Positions 1-12,117 are shown, counted from the first letter of the stretch. The stretch: DNA of 64,000 nt from Simmondsia chinensis (GCA_018398585.1 JAGTTD010000001.1:30765438-30829437); one strand, 5' to 3'. The notes: a model not told the origin generated them from the sequence alone. Translations and numbers: made by a program.

Positions 1-2480
1 AACGAGTACTTGATCAGGCCGCCAGTGCTAATTCCACCAAAGCAAGGCAAACAGTTGAAGATTTATGTCTCTGTTTCGGATGAATCAATTGGTTGTTTGC
101 TTGTACAAGATAGTAAGCAAGGATTTGAACAAGTTGTGTACTACCTAAGCCGTTGTTTGAACAAATGTGAAACAAAATATTCTTCATTGAAATACTCTTC
201 ATTGAGAAATTATGTCTATCTCTACTCTATGCATCTGTGAAATTGAGACATTACTTCTTAGCATTTACCATATACGTGGTTGCTCAGACATATGTCCTTA
301 AGTACATGCTAGATAGACCTTTGATAAGAGAAACACAAATAAGTGGAGCTTTGCTCTACTTCAATTTGAATTGGTATATGTGTCATAGAAGTCAGTCGAA
401 GACCAAGCCTTAGCAGACCTTTTAGTTGACCATCCAAATATTCACACTAGCTTGGACTATGAGCCAAACTAGCTCCTAGTGATGGAAATGGTCCCTTGGA
501 AGCTATACTTTGATGGATCCAGGACCAATTCAAACACTGGAGTTGATTGTGATTGAATCTACGACTGGGATCATCCCCAAGTTAGCTATTACCTTGGTTG
601 GTAAGTGCACCAACAACATGGCAGAGTATGAGGCATTGATCATCAGCCTACATACTCCCATAGAAATCCAAGTCCATAATGTTATCATTATAGGGGATTT
701 GCAGTTGGTCATTTGCCAAGTAAAAGGGGAATTTTAGTGTGTAAGCAATACCTCAAATAATGTCTCAATGGTGCAAGAACTATTGAGTAAGCTTGATGGT
801 GTTCAGTTTGAACACATTTCTTGAGAGCAAAACAAAGTAGCCAATGACTTGGCATAGTTAGCCTCAAGGTATAAGCTACCTAGGACTTGGTGTGTAGAAA
901 CCATGGTCATTGAGACTAAAGTTCTAGACAATGACATTGAATTCACTAAGTCCTTCAGTTTTGAGAGCAAAGTCATTTCAAGTAAATACTTGGGTTGCTT
1001 TAAGATACATTAATTTGTTTCATATCGACATGAGGATTGGAGGAAACCTTATGGACTACTTAAAGAACCCTTGAGACTATGTTAAGGATAGAAAAATGAA
1101 AATAAGAGCTCATAGATTCCATCTAGATGATGAATCTAGAGGATTGCTTCTCATATGTCTAAACTTAGACAAAGCAATGCTAGTGATGGTAGGAGCCCAT
1201 GAGGGTATTTGTGGATCCCATTTGGCTGGCGATAAAATGCATTGGCTCATCAAGCATTATGGCTATTACTGGCCATTAATGATGGATGATTGCATTAAGT
1301 ACGCCAAATGGTGCAGAGCATGCCAAAGACATGGTCATGTACCAAGAGTCCTTAAAGCTGAGATGTTATCAACCTGCGGCCCTTTAGAGAATGGACAATG
1401 GACATCATAGGGGAAATTAATCCTCCTTCTAACAAGCAATACTCTTACATTCTTGTGGCCATAGATTACTTCACAAAGTGGGTGGAGGCTAAACCATATA
1501 AGAACATCTGTATTAAAGAATACATCCTATGTAGGTTTGGAATCACAGAAACCATTCCTGTGGACCAAGCTAAATTACTCAATAGGGCTGAGGTTAAGGA
1601 GTTCACTAAGAGTTTCAATATAGAAATCTTGAACTCAACTCCTTATTATTCTCAAGCTAATGGCTAAGCAAAGTCTACCAACAAGATTCTAAAGGCCAAT
1701 ATTGAGAAGATGATTGAGGATAACCCCAGAAAGTGGCATGAGCTGCTATTTGATGCCCTTTGGGCTTACAAAATGTCCAAACGCAATGCAACTAGGGCAA
1801 ACCCTTTCATTTAACGCATGGCTGTAATGTTGTACTCCCAATGGAAGTCGTAGCTTAGTCTATTAGACCGGCTCATCAAGGGAGGTTTTTTGAACTTGAG
1901 TATGAGCAAGCTATGATGGATGAGTTAACTAACTTAGACCAAGTTAGGCTTGATGCCCTTCACAAAGTAGAGAATCAAAAGAAGAGAAGGTGCTAAGGCC
2001 TATAACAAAAAGGGTAAACCTAGGTCCTTTGACTTAGGAGATTTAGTCTAGAAAGTGGTTCTATCCATTAGCTAGAAAGATCATGTCTTTGGGAAATGGT
2101 TTCCAAACTGGGAGGGTCCATTCAGAGTCATAAAAGTATGTGCAGGAAATGCTTACTTACTCCAAGACCTAGATGGGAGAACTCACCCAAAGGCCATTAA
2201 AGGAAGATTCCTAAAGAAATGCCATCTATTTGGGATTCTAATAAGGAAGTCCTTAAATTTAGATTCCCTAAATTTTGGGCTCATTTTCAATATCAATGTC
2301 TTAAGGATTAACCCCATGAGCCTTGAGTTAGAAAAACAAAAGGAAAAAGGAACAACCAAATTGAGGTATGTAGTTGACAAAAATGTGTATTTCATTGATA
2401 CTGTTAAGGAGTACATGGCTTACACAAAACCATATAAATAAGTTACTTGTATGGCCAAAAAAACTTTTTACAAGAGAAAA
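1..2480 (+). pseudogene. Tat-lineage Ty3/gypsy pol remnant (RNase H, second RNase H, integrase)
   Basis: This is the 3' part of a retrotransposon polyprotein in broken plus-strand frames. It begins inside the Ty3-type RNase H (about 1-300). A second RNase H-like domain follows at about 486-860: LYFDGS start, then NNMAEYEALI near 614-650 and GDLQLVICQVKGEF near 690-735. A second RNase H is known for the plant Tat lineage. Integrase follows from about 1090: an HHCC zinc-binding region ending KWCRACQRHG (1309-1335), then a core starting MDIIGE (1398) with the DYFTKWVEAK block. A TAA at about 1665 interrupts the core where the sister copy near 62920 reads on. The C-terminal part reaches about 2250. 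Upstream parts lie outside the window. Stops and frameshifts make it non-functional. Confidence 0.85.
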
Positions 2481-3532
2481 ATCAAAAGAGCTGAGTCCTA
2501 ATTCTAAGGATTCCTCTATACCTGACAACTAGCTGGTTGCTTCATTCAGCCGCTGGTCCAAGGAAAGTGCCTCTTCTTAAAGGACCTGATTGCTCTGTTG
2601 AGCCTCTGCAGTGGCCTGCTCGAGCTCTCTAACTATGGAGCATTGAGAGCTATGCTGTTGCCTGAGAGAAGAAGTTGTCCCTTGAGATGACTCAACCTCT
2701 CCTCCAAGTGATGAATTTCATCCTTTAAGACTTTGATGTCTTGGGCCTGTTGACTCTGGACTCTTTTGGCTACTTAGAGTTCTTCAAATAGAAGCTGTAG
2801 GCCCCCTAGGCCAACTGGATGCCTTAAGCCCCATATGGCATCTTAACAACACTGCTTCTTCTGAAGGAGTGATGGGACCTCCTAATTCAGTTTGGTAAAT
2901 ACCTTCTATAAAGCCTTGAGCTCTCTAGAAATGGCTGGAGCTATCTTGGGATCTTCCTTTAAGGCCTTCACTAGAGAAGTGGCTTTCTGATAAGTAGCTC
3001 TCTTGGTTAGAGCATGGACAGGAAGGTGTGTAATTTGCCTTAGTCTATGAAGCTTTGGAGATACTTCATTCAACTACTGGAAGGTTAATCTCCCACATGC
3101 CCCAAGCTTGCCATCCTTTCTTAGATTGGGAAAGGAATAACTTTTGGTGGTGTGACCTAAAAGGGGCGATATCAAAAAGAGTTAGATTAAGTCTTGACTC
3201 TGGAAATAAACTAGTGTGTGAAAGGACTATTTTTACCTCTAAAACTTCTAAGGACAAGAGGCACCTCTACTGGCACTTCAACCATTGGGATGCCTTCCTC
3301 AAGAGAGGTTTCTAAAAAGCAATGCTTGTATGTTAAAACCAACTGATGGTTTGGACATCAAGGATCTATGAGCCAAAGAATGAGATCATACTTCCATGGA
3401 TCTCTTTAATGGTTGTGGAGGGTGCTCCGAGAAGGAGGTATGGAGCATGCACGAGACCCTAGTTCAAAGGGGGTGGGAATGAAGCTTCTTTAGTAGGTTC
3501 ACTTATAATTGGCTCCAGAGCTGTGGTGATGT
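2481..3532 (-). pseudogene. C-terminal part of the antisense extra ORF of Tat 1 (coiled-coil-like)
   Basis: No plus-strand domain is visible. On the minus strand, around 2560-2760, broken frames encode a Gln/Glu/Leu/Ser-rich heptad-like stretch (for example RELEQATAEAQQ), which looks like a coiled coil. It lies between the integrase and the nested chromovirus. Past the chromovirus the minus-strand ORF with PMD-like sequence continues (9001-11130). I infer that both halves were one antisense ORF of the Tat element. The identity of this half rests on position and composition, not on a recognised domain. Confidence 0.5.
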
Positions 3533-3852
3533 TGCTATAAACCGAGATATTTTGTCTTAGTTTTGGTTTCTTTACTTGTAAATAAGAGTTAAAGGTTGTA
3601 AGTTTTGTTGTTGGGCTTAGGCCCAAAGTGAGTTAGTTATGTTCTAGCCTTAATATCATACTTAGAAGTACTATTAAAGCTAAAGTGTAAGAAAAGGAGG
3701 GTCATTCAAGAAATACAAACACACTATCTCATTGAGATATTTTCTTCCGCTCATCTTAATTCTTCTCTAATTCTCATCCCCATTCCCTTCTTTCTCATCT
3801 ATATTCTATTTCTATCACTAAGTTAAGCTCAAGATCTTCTTGAAGCTTAAAA
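3533..3852 (+). repeat. 5' LTR of the Reina-like element
   Basis: It starts TGCTATAAACCGAG and matches 8679-9000 over its whole length with scattered substitutions. It contains GAGATATTTTCTTCC near the right part. The end is blurred by extra A residues just before the primer-binding site, so the boundary is approximate. Confidence 0.88.
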
Positions 3853-3912
3853 AACAGTATCAGAGCTGGTTGTTGTCATTGGGTTGAATCCGATCATTGA
3901 ATTGATTTATCA

Positions 3913-4986
3913 ATGGCTGGTCGTGTAACCACAAGAGCTGGAGCAGCAAATGCAGCAGCTGCTGCTAATGTGGATCCAAATGTGTCTTATGCAGCAGCTA
4001 TGGAGGGAGCAGCTACTCTAAACCCGGAGTATCTCACTATCTCTCAATTTAGAGAGGAAATGAAGGAAATGCTTAAAACACAAATAGAGTAGATGTTTGC
4101 TTAAGTGAAGGTGATGCAATCGAAGCATGATCAGAAGCTGTTTGATCAAATGCAACAACAGAGTAGGAGGTTTGATGATCAGATTGCTGGACTTCAGGCT
4201 AAAATTACTAGACAGGAGGCATCATCCAGTGCTAAAATTATGTTGCCCGCCAGGCAGTTGGGCAAACCTTCAAGAGGGGAACCACCCCTCATTCCCAGTG
4301 TAGCGGTTGGGCCACAGGATCGACCTCTAGAGTAAGGTCAAGCTCCAGGTGCTAGCATATCAGTGGGACAAGATAATCAACCAACAGATCAGCCACAGCC
4401 TCAGAATTCTGTGAATAATGATAATTCATCCGGCAGTAAGAGTAATGGATTCAGACAACCACGGATCCAGTTAGAGCCATTTAAAGGGAAGCAACCACAC
4501 TCCTGGCTGAGGAGGTGTGAACGCTACTTCCATTTCTACCTCATTGCTAATGATCAGAGGGTAGAGCTGGCTTCTGTGTACCTCCATGTCGACCACGAGG
4601 TATAGCTTTATAGTCTTTTGAAAAGCAACCCTTCATTATCTTGGGATGAATTTGTGATGGAATTGTGCGAGAGATATGGAGATGAGGATTCTAGTGATAT
4701 AGTTGATAATTTTAATAAAGTAGTCCAAGTCACCTCTGTGAAAGAGTATATGGTCAGATTTGAGAACCTTAGAGTAGGCATGATAGCTACCTACCCACAA
4801 GCAACTGAGGCTTATTACACGTCTAGCTTCATCAATGGCTTAAAGCCAAAGATTAAGAACTTGGTGAAGGCTGTTGGTCCTAGAACCTTGTCTAAAGCTT
4901 ATGCCAAAGCTAAGTTGTTTGAGGCTACAGTTTTAGGAACAAGTCCAATGGAGTTTCTTCACAACAAAAGAACAGTGGGAAAATGA
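3913..4986 (+). pseudogene. gag of the Reina-like element, with stops
   Basis: This is a capsid-like protein starting at the ATG at 3913 (MAGRVTTRAGA) with an Ala-rich N terminus. The gag core is recognisable from about 4470 (QLEPFKGKQPHSWLRRCERY) through WDEFVMELCERYGDED (about 4645-4690) to VKEYMVRFENLR (about 4738-4773). In-frame TAG/TAA codons occur at about 4090, 4102, 4333 and 4603, so no complete protein can be made. The same gag type appears on the minus strand at 57600-58325. The zinc knuckle is encoded just downstream in another frame. Confidence 0.85.
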
Positions 4987-6311
4987 AGTATGGTCGTTCT
5001 AATGACAAGAAGGACAAGAGGTTGTGCTTTAAATGCAACCAACCTGACTTCTTTGGACACAAGTGTAATGCTAAGTACCTTATGTCAGCAAGAGGAGCTG
5101 TAGCTAGTGAGGAATCTGACAGTGAAGAGGCTAGTACTGAAGTGGATAGTGTAGAGGAGGTCTTAGAAGATGAAGTGGAGATTTCAATGAAAGCATTAAC
5201 AGGTAGTGCAACTCACAAAACCATAAGGATCAAGGGGCAAGCTGGCAAGAAATCTATTATGATTCTGATTGACAGTGGTAGCACTCATAGTTTCATTGAT
5301 CCTAAGGTACTAAGAAAGGTTAGACATGAAATCATCAAAACTCATCCATTAGCTGTAACCGTAGCTGATGGCAACTCCATCCTCACTCAAACTAAGTGCC
5401 AAAGCTTCATTTGGGCTATGCAGAACCATAAGTTCACATATGATTTCAGAATCCTCCCCTTAGGAGGGTGTGATACGATCCTTGGGGTGGATTGGATGAG
5501 GACTTTTAGTCCTATGGTCTTTGACTTTGCTCAATTGGTGGTTTCCTTTGATATGCAAGGCTCCACAGTTAAGCTACAAGGCATGGCAGGTCAGGGCCAG
5601 ATTCAGCTATTGAGTGGCAAAGGGTTAAGTGATGGGATCAGGAAGAAAGCATACCAGTGGGTTGGGCAATTATTTGCTATTTCTTCTTCTGAAGTGCAGA
5701 GCCAAATTCACCTAGATGTGCACGATCTCATTGAAGGATACAAGGACTTGTTTGAAGACCCAACAGCTTTACCTCCTAAGAAGCACTTAGACCACACAAT
5801 TCCTCTGAAGATGAATTTAGAACCGGTGAAACTCCAGCCTAATAGGTGTCCTCATTCACAGAGAACTGAAATAGAAAGACAGGTGGAAGAGTTGCTCATG
5901 TCATGTTTCATCCATCCCAGTCACAGTCCTTTTGCATCCTCCGTCGTCTTAGTGAAGAAGAAGGATGGGTCTGCTAGGATGTGTATTGACTACAGACAGC
6001 TGAATTCCATGACCATTAAAGAAAAGTTTCCAATTCCCGTTAATGATGACCTTCTTAATGAGCTGAGAGGAACATGTTTCTTTTCCAAGTTGGATTTGAG
6101 GCAGGGATACCACCAGATCAGAGTTTTGGAGCAAGACATTTACAAGACAGCCTTTAGGACTCATCATGGACATTATGAGTTTGTGGTCATGTCTTTTGGT
6201 TTGACAAATAGGGATACCACCAGATCAGAGTTTTGGAGCAAGACATTTACAAGACAGCCTTTAGGACTCATCATGGACATTATGAGTTTGTGGTCATGTC
6301 TTTTGGTTTGA
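4983..6311 (+). pseudogene. Reina-like pol, first part: zinc knuckle, protease, RT
   Basis: The 442-codon open stretch begins with a knuckle-like [14 protein letters not shown] (about 5025-5066). An acidic spacer and an aspartic protease follow: [10 protein letters not shown] at about 5267-5296 and [10 protein letters not shown] near 5470. RT blocks then follow: [17 protein letters not shown] (about 5955-6005) and [13 protein letters not shown] (about 6085-6125). The frame is lost at the tandem duplication beginning at 6104, so the last 30 or so codons are out of register with the real RT. Without the duplication the RT would continue into the frame at 6233. Confidence 0.85.
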
Positions 6312-6317
6312 CAAATG
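6104..6317 (+). repeat. 107-bp direct tandem duplication inside RT
   Basis: Bases 6104-6210 and 6211-6317 are identical except for the last base (a versus g). Both begin GGGATACCACCAGATCAGAG. As 107 is not a multiple of three, the second copy shifts the reading frame. The near-perfect match suggests a recent event or an assembly artefact. Confidence 0.95.
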
Positions 6318-8667
6318 CTCCAGCCACCTTCCAAGCAGTCATGAATGAAGTTTTCAAACCACTGCTGAGGAAATTTGTTCTGGTATTTTTCGATGACATA
6401 CTCATCTACAGCTCTTCACTGGAAGACCACGTGAATCACTTGAGGGAAGTGTTCTTGTTGATGAGAAGCCACAAGCTATATGCCAAGTTATCCAAGTGTT
6501 CATTTGCTTAGCCTCAGATTGAGTATATGGGACATGTCATCTCTCAAAATGGTGTTGCTACTGACCCTTCCAAAGTACAAGCTATGATGGAATGGCCAGT
6601 TCTAATTACTTTGAAGCAGTTAAGGGGATTCTTGGGTTTAATAGGCTACTAAAGGAAATTTATAGCTAGTTATAGATCCATTGCCAAGCCACCAATAGAT
6701 CTTTTAAAAAAGGATGCCTTCCTATGGTCTGCTAAGGCTTAGAGTACCTTTGAAGCCTAGAAGGCAGCCATGTGTTCAGCCCCTGTATTAGCCATGCCCA
6801 ACTTTGATGAGGAGTTCATCTTAGAAACAGATGCGAGTGGGAGTGGCATTGGAGCTGTTCTGTCACATGGAGGAAGGCCAATTGCGTATCTCAGTCAGTC
6901 TCTTAGTGCAAAGCATTAGGGGTTATCAACATATGAGAAGGAATACTTAGCAATTTTGCTAGCTGTGGACAAGTGGAGACATTATTTGGAGCGCCATCGA
7001 TTCATCATAAGGACAGATCACCAGAGTTTGAAATACTTGCTTGAGCAAAAGATTATCACTCGGATACAGAAGAAGGGGTTGATGAGGATGATGGGACCAA
7101 CTTATGCTATAGAATACAAGAAAGGAAAGGAGAATCAGGCAGCAAATGCTCTATCTAGAAGATTAGAGGAAGCTGAACATGGTCTTTATGGGGCTGTATC
7201 AATCATTTTACCATCCTGGATGGAAGAAGTACATAAGTCCTATGAAGATGACAAATTTGCACAAGAGTGTATGACTGCTTTCTCCATTAAGGGATAGGGT
7301 AATGAGGCTACCGGTTCACATGTTTGAGTTGTTTAAGGCACCATCCGGCTACAAGGAAAGCTTTATATTGGGACCTTGTCTAGACTAAGACAACAGATTA
7401 TTGCAAGCCATGATTCTGTGTGGGGAGGTCATTCTGGGGTTGAAGGCACCAACTAAAGATTGAAAGCATACTTTGGCTGGAATGGAATGAAGAAGGAGTT
7501 TAAAGAGTTTGTGCAAAGCTGTGAGGTTTGTCAGCAAACCAAGTTGGGGCATCACAGATATCAAGGCCTCCTACGGCCCCTACCCATTCCTGAGGGATCT
7601 TCGCAACATATCAGCATGGATTTCATAGAAGGCCTGCCAAAGTTTGAAGGGAAAGAGGTAATTTGGGTAGTTGTGGACATATTTACTAAATTAAGTCACT
7701 TCCTTGCACTAGCTAGACCAATTACAACAGAGAAGCTAGCTAGACTGTTCCTTGGCAACATTTACAAGCTTCATGGTTTGCCACAAACCATAGTCTCTGA
7801 TCATGACAAGCTGTTCACTAGCCACTTTTGGAGAGAGTTGTTCAACCTCTTGGGCACTACCTTGGCTCTGAGTTCATCATACCATCCACAAACCGATGGA
7901 CAAACTGAGAGAGTCAATCAGTGCTTGGAGCAATACTTGAGGAGTATGGTGTTCTGTCATCCTAAGTCTTGGGGAAGATGGTTGTCATTAGCTGAGTATT
8001 GGTACAATACACACTTCCACACTTCTATTGGCACCACCCCCTTTCAGGCTCTCTATGGTTATGAACCACCCTCTCCTATGATGCTGCAAAGATTTGTGTC
8101 TACAACACCTGAAGTTGGTGATTTATTGCAACAGAGGAGACAATTGATGCAGCTCCTTGAGGACAACCTTCACCTAGTTAGGCAAGAATGAAACACTACG
8201 CCAACAAGAAGAGTGTAGACAAGACCTTTGAAGTGGGAGATATGGTCTACTTAAAGCTACAACCATACAAACAAGCAACAATGGCAGTGAGGAAGAATGT
8301 GAAGCTCAGTGCTAGGTACTTCGGGCTCTACAGAGTTGCAAAAAGGGTTGGGCAGGTTGCATACCAGCTTGAGCTACCCCCTGATTCATATATACATCCA
8401 GTTTTCCACATATCTCTCCTGAAGAGGCAGATCTAGAAAGGCATGATGAGTACACAATAACCTCCGGAAGCAGGTTCTAATGGAGCTATTAAGCTTGGAC
8501 CAGCTGCCATCCTTAGAACTAAGCTACTGTAGTCCTCAAGCAAGAGCCACAAGAAGATTCTAATTCAATGGATCAACTTGGGGCAGGAGAAAGCTACTTG
8601 GGAAGAAGAACAATTTGTTAGGAGTCAATTCCCTACCTTTACTTTCTTGAGTCAAGAAAGTTCTTAA
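6233..8667 (+). pseudogene. Reina-like pol, second part: RT C-terminus, RNase H, integrase, chromodomain
   Basis: The RT active site [10 protein letters not shown] lies at about 6388-6415. RNase H is marked by ETDASGSGIGAVLSH (about 6823-6867) and RTDHQSLKYL (about 7012-7041). Integrase has a zinc-binding end CEVCQQTK (about 7522-7545), a core with MDFIEGLPKF (about 7617), TIVSDHDKLF (about 7787) and HPQTDGQTERVNQ (about 7884-7922). A C-terminal chromodomain-like segment with KILIQW and KATWEEEQF lies at about 8555-8625, ending at TAA 8665-8667. In-frame stops occur at about 6508, 6649, 6739, 7296 and elsewhere. Element-level function is lost, but all domains remain in order. Confidence 0.88.
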
Positions 8668-8678
8668 GGGGGAGGGAA

Positions 8679-9000
8679 TGCTATAAACCGAGATATTTTG
8701 TCTTATTTTTGGTTTCTTTGCTTGTAAATAAGAGTTAAAGGTTGTAAGTTTTGTTGTTGGGCTTAGGCTCAAAGTGAGTTAGTTATGTTCTAGTCTTACC
8801 GTCATACTTAGAAGTAACTATTAAAGCTAAAAGTGTAAGAAGAGGAGGGTCATTCAAGAAATACAAACACACTATCTCATTGAGATATTTTCTTCCTCTC
8901 ATCTTAATTCTTCTCTAATTCTCATCCCCATTCCCTTCTTTCTCATCCATATTCTATATCTATCACTAGGTTAAGCTCAAGATCGTCTTGAAGCTTAACA
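8679..9000 (+). repeat. 3' LTR of the Reina-like element
   Basis: It starts TGCTATAAACCGAG directly after a polypurine tract and ends AAGCTTAACA. It is followed by the target duplication gatgt at 9001-9005. The length is 322 bp. Confidence 0.92.
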
Positions 9001-11130
9001 GATGTCTCCTCCTTCCTTAGTTCTTAAGCTCAGCGATTCAGTCTCTTAAGGGAGCTCTGGCATAGGTTGCTGTGGTGGACAGTTTAGAATCTCCACTACA
9101 ATTGAGGTTGTCCCTTCATATGGCTATAAAAAGTCAAGTTAGAAACAGTTTGGCAAAAGATGAACGAAAGAAACACTAAGAAAAGCCAATACCTCTGATT
9201 CAGAAAGTTTGCTTTTCTCTTTCTCACTAATTGTGAGATGGTTACTTCTTCATCATCTTCTTTTTCTTCCTATGCTACCTACATGGCTTTATTTGGGAAA
9301 GTAGGAGGGACATCTCTTTTCTTCCTTTTCTTTGAGCCACCAACTTCAAGGGCTGGTGGAGAGGTTCCTATAGGAGACTCCTCTAGCAACATCCTTTTAG
9401 AACTCCTGGTCCTAGCACTCCTAGGAGTTTCCTGAACAGTTGTTGCTGTAAAAGGAACAAGGACCAATCTTTGTTCAAGCCATATGAGAGATAGAAGTTA
9501 ATTATACTTCGAAGATGGTATGTTTACCTGGAAATGCCTTCTGTGGAGTCCGCCTTATGCTGGCTGGCTGACCTCTTCTCGAGCTAGGACCTGCAAGCTC
9601 AAGTGAAGGACTGAAATATTGCTTGGCACCTCTGGCCTCCAAAGAGGATCAATAGGCTTGGAACCAAGCTATAAAACGGGGTGTGGCACAAGGGGAGTAC
9701 CTATAAATAGATGGGTACCCATGAAGTGATTTAACCTCTTAGTTGGACTCACAAAGCACTTTATGTTGAGAGAACTAGATGGGGATCCTTTTAGCCCACC
9801 AAAGGTTTTTTGTCCTCAAACTTAGAAAAAGGATGTCTTCGACCATTCCAAACTGCCTGGCAAACAATCCAGGCCTGTAGGTCTCTACACCATGATGGTC
9901 TAGTGATAGAAGATGGGATCTTAAGGGCACAAGATGGCCTGCCTGGTCTGAGAATTGATGTCTAGAAAGACATCATAGTGAAGGTCCAACTTCTTGAATC
10001 AACGAGGACCAAGGCTCCTCTCTCTGAACGGAGTTTATTGAATCCCTTTCCTACCTCAAGTAGACATAAGTCACTCAAGGCGTTAGTCAAAGAACAATCC
10101 TAAGGGTAAAAGCACCTCACATTGAGCAAACTACTCTCCATAGCAAGAGATCCCCTCAACTATAAGGACATAAGGGCCTCTGTGGCAAAGCTTAGGGAAG
10201 TAGGCTTAGACAAAAAGTTGAACTTGCCATAAGCGTCCTCCTATATGGATAGCAGAGTTCTTGACTATGATGTTCCTTAGGAATTCATATACCTGGGCCA
10301 GAAACAATGGTCCTAGAGTCAATAGACTGGTGCAAAAGGTCAGGTTGATTGTCATGGTCTTAAGGGATTTAAAGATTGAATTGGAGAAATTAGCAAAGAA
10401 AAACTTGTTCAACCAAACTAAGTAAAAGTAGACCTCTTCTTTCCTGGACCCTTGCCCAAAGTCATGTATTCGTATGACAAAAGTCTTGACAAAGGACTCA
10501 TAACCACCAAGCAAGTTGGTCACAGAAAAAGAAGAGGTAAAGGCTCCAACCTGTGTAGAAATGAAAGAGTCAAGAGGAAACTCTTCTCCTCTTAGAGAAA
10601 GACCTATTAGGGCCACTATGTCCTCTAGAGTGACACCAAGAAACCCCTCAGGAGGACAAAAGCATTGTAATAGATATTCCAACATAAGGTGACTGCCGTC
10701 ATAACGGGGTAGTCATATCTGAGAGCAATCTTGGAAAGCCTAATGGCGTCGTAGATGTGAAGGTTCTTCCATTTCAATCCATGGGTAAGAATTAATTTGC
10801 CCAGCCAATTGGCATACAGCTTAGTCAGGAATGTCCGTCCTTTGAAGGGAGCCACTTCTTTGCAAATGCATCTTCCTACCTAAGATTGACCTATGGAAGT
10901 TGTAGGGCATAAGGTGCGAAAGTTGAAGAAGGACCATTTTATGTCATCCAAGAAAGATCTTTTTTGATGTCATTAAGATCAATAGGGCTTTGAAGCCTAT
11001 TAGAGACCATTGAAGTGTCTCATTGAACCAGATGCACCAGTTACTCAATAGGGTTGTTAGCCTGAGGAATGGGAGTAGAAATGGCATAAGAGGTCTGAGC
11101 CATTATTGCTTAATTCAAAGAAATGCAAAG
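9001..11130 (-). pseudogene. antisense extra ORF of Tat 1, plant mobile domain (PMD)-like
   Basis: This is a minus-strand coding remnant in several frames. From 10855 to 10206 the translation includes a helical stretch (KNLHIYDAIRLSKIALRYD) and, in the adjoining frame, PPEGFLGVTLEDIVALIGLSLRG. The TLEDIVALIGL pattern is typical of PMD/aminotransferase-like proteins. A linker with a basic KKRKKR cluster lies at about 9310-9330 on the minus strand. Extra antisense ORFs between integrase and 3' LTR are known in Tat-lineage elements. This one has that position and orientation, with the LTR starting about 300 bp to the right. The C-terminal half is displaced to 2481-3532 by the chromovirus. Frameshifts break it. 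The PMD call is from motif memory only. Confidence 0.6.
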
Positions 11131-11423
11131 AAACAGGGAGCATATTAAGCAACAAAGATCATATATTCAAGAATAGAGAGTAAGTGCTTTCGAAGCGCTT
11201 GATTACTGCAAAGAGAAAGCACAGAGTAGAGAAAGTGAAGATTCGAAGCCCTAACTGTCATACTTATAGACATGCGGGAAAAACGATCATACAGCAAACA
11301 TTGTTCCCTCGAGCTCCCTATAGCCATTAAGGGTCAAATCAAGCAGATTTTTACCCATTGTAAATTTGAATTTACCAACGGCTAAAAGGGGCTCCTTTAT
11401 TTCCACCTTAATTTTGAGGGAGC
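11131..11423 (+). other. untranslated 3' region of Tat 1 ahead of the LTR
   Basis: No domain is seen in either strand. It ends in the purine-rich TTTTGAGGGAGC (about 11412-11423), which looks like the polypurine tract of the following LTR. The copy at 52630-52642 has a similar GAGGGAAC. Confidence 0.45.
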
Positions 11424-11925
11424 TGGGACGACACCTTGGGCAAAGTGCCATGTGCTTATCACGTGAGGTCCTCCTCGAGGAGAATTAGACCTCTAGGCAC
11501 TTAAATAACGGCATCTCGAGCCTAACATTTTGAGAAGTTTATCACCTCGACCAGGGTATCAACCACTCGAGATTCGAGATGGTTGAAGGGTAAAGGGAGC
11601 TCGAGCTTAGTGGACTGCCAAGAAGGCTGCAAGACAGGTGTTTTACAAGTTTGAGACAATTACTTAGAGCACAATTTAAGATTATGTGGGAACCAAGCTT
11701 AATCTAAGAGAATGTGGAGCATCTAGAAGAGACTTGAGCTGAAGATACAGATGTGGGCTTCAAGAAATATGCTCAAGCACCAAATTAAGGGCACGTTAAG
11801 AGATCATTCACGCACTTAAAGAGCTTGGTGGCCTGACATGGGACGAAAGTGTAGCAAAAATGGGGGCAGTAGTTATTTAGTTTTTTCTTTAAATAGGCAA
11901 CTCTGTTGCAGTCAAAATCAGTACA
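11424..11925 (+). repeat. Tat 1 3' LTR, first segment
   Basis: It matches the start of the LTR at 52643-53951: TGGGACGACACC here, TGGGATGACGCC there, then CCTCCTCGAGGAGAATTA and GCTACAAGAC-like blocks. A TATA-like TTTAAATAGG lies at about 11889-11898. The match stops at 11925 and resumes at 25797, so a 13.9-kb insertion splits this LTR. Together the two segments make about 1.34 kb, the same size as the uninterrupted copy. Confidence 0.8.
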
Positions 11926-12117
11926 TGATAAGTCCAATCGAATATATAATTATTTATATCATTTAGGTTCATTTTTCTAACCATTTTACATCAAATTTTT
12001 ATCGCTTTTGCTCTTTTTCGCTCCTATTGTTAATTCATTGCAAAAACAGTCATTTTATGCTAATTCTTGCTAGGTATTATCATCAACATCAAAAAGTGAA
12101 TGTAAGATACATCAAAC
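11926..12117 (+). repeat. Athila-like 5' LTR, first part of U3
   Basis: TGATAAGTCCAATCG to ACATCAAAC. It is inverted-similar to 13940-14103 and 19085-19264, including the block around TTTTTATCGCTTTTGCTC. This is because the neighbouring minus-strand LTRs belong to the same family. The match continues across the nested insertion at 19265. Confidence 0.8.

Larger units (their letters stand above)
3533..9000 (+). mobile_element. Reina-like chromovirus (Ty3/gypsy), structurally complete
   Basis: Two similar LTRs of about 320 bp start TGCTATAAACC and the right one ends AAGCTTAACA. The target duplication gatgt is exact (3528-3532 and 9001-9005). A primer-binding site resembling the initiator-Met type (AGTATCAGAGC, about 3856-3866) follows the left LTR, and a polypurine tract (AAGGGGGAGGGAA, 8666-8678) precedes the right one. 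The inside holds gag, protease, RT, RNase H, integrase and a C-terminal chromodomain. Short LTRs plus a chromodomain fit the Reina group; that placement is inferred. In-frame stops and a 107-bp duplication disable it. It is inserted in the antisense ORF region of Tat 1. Confidence 0.92.
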
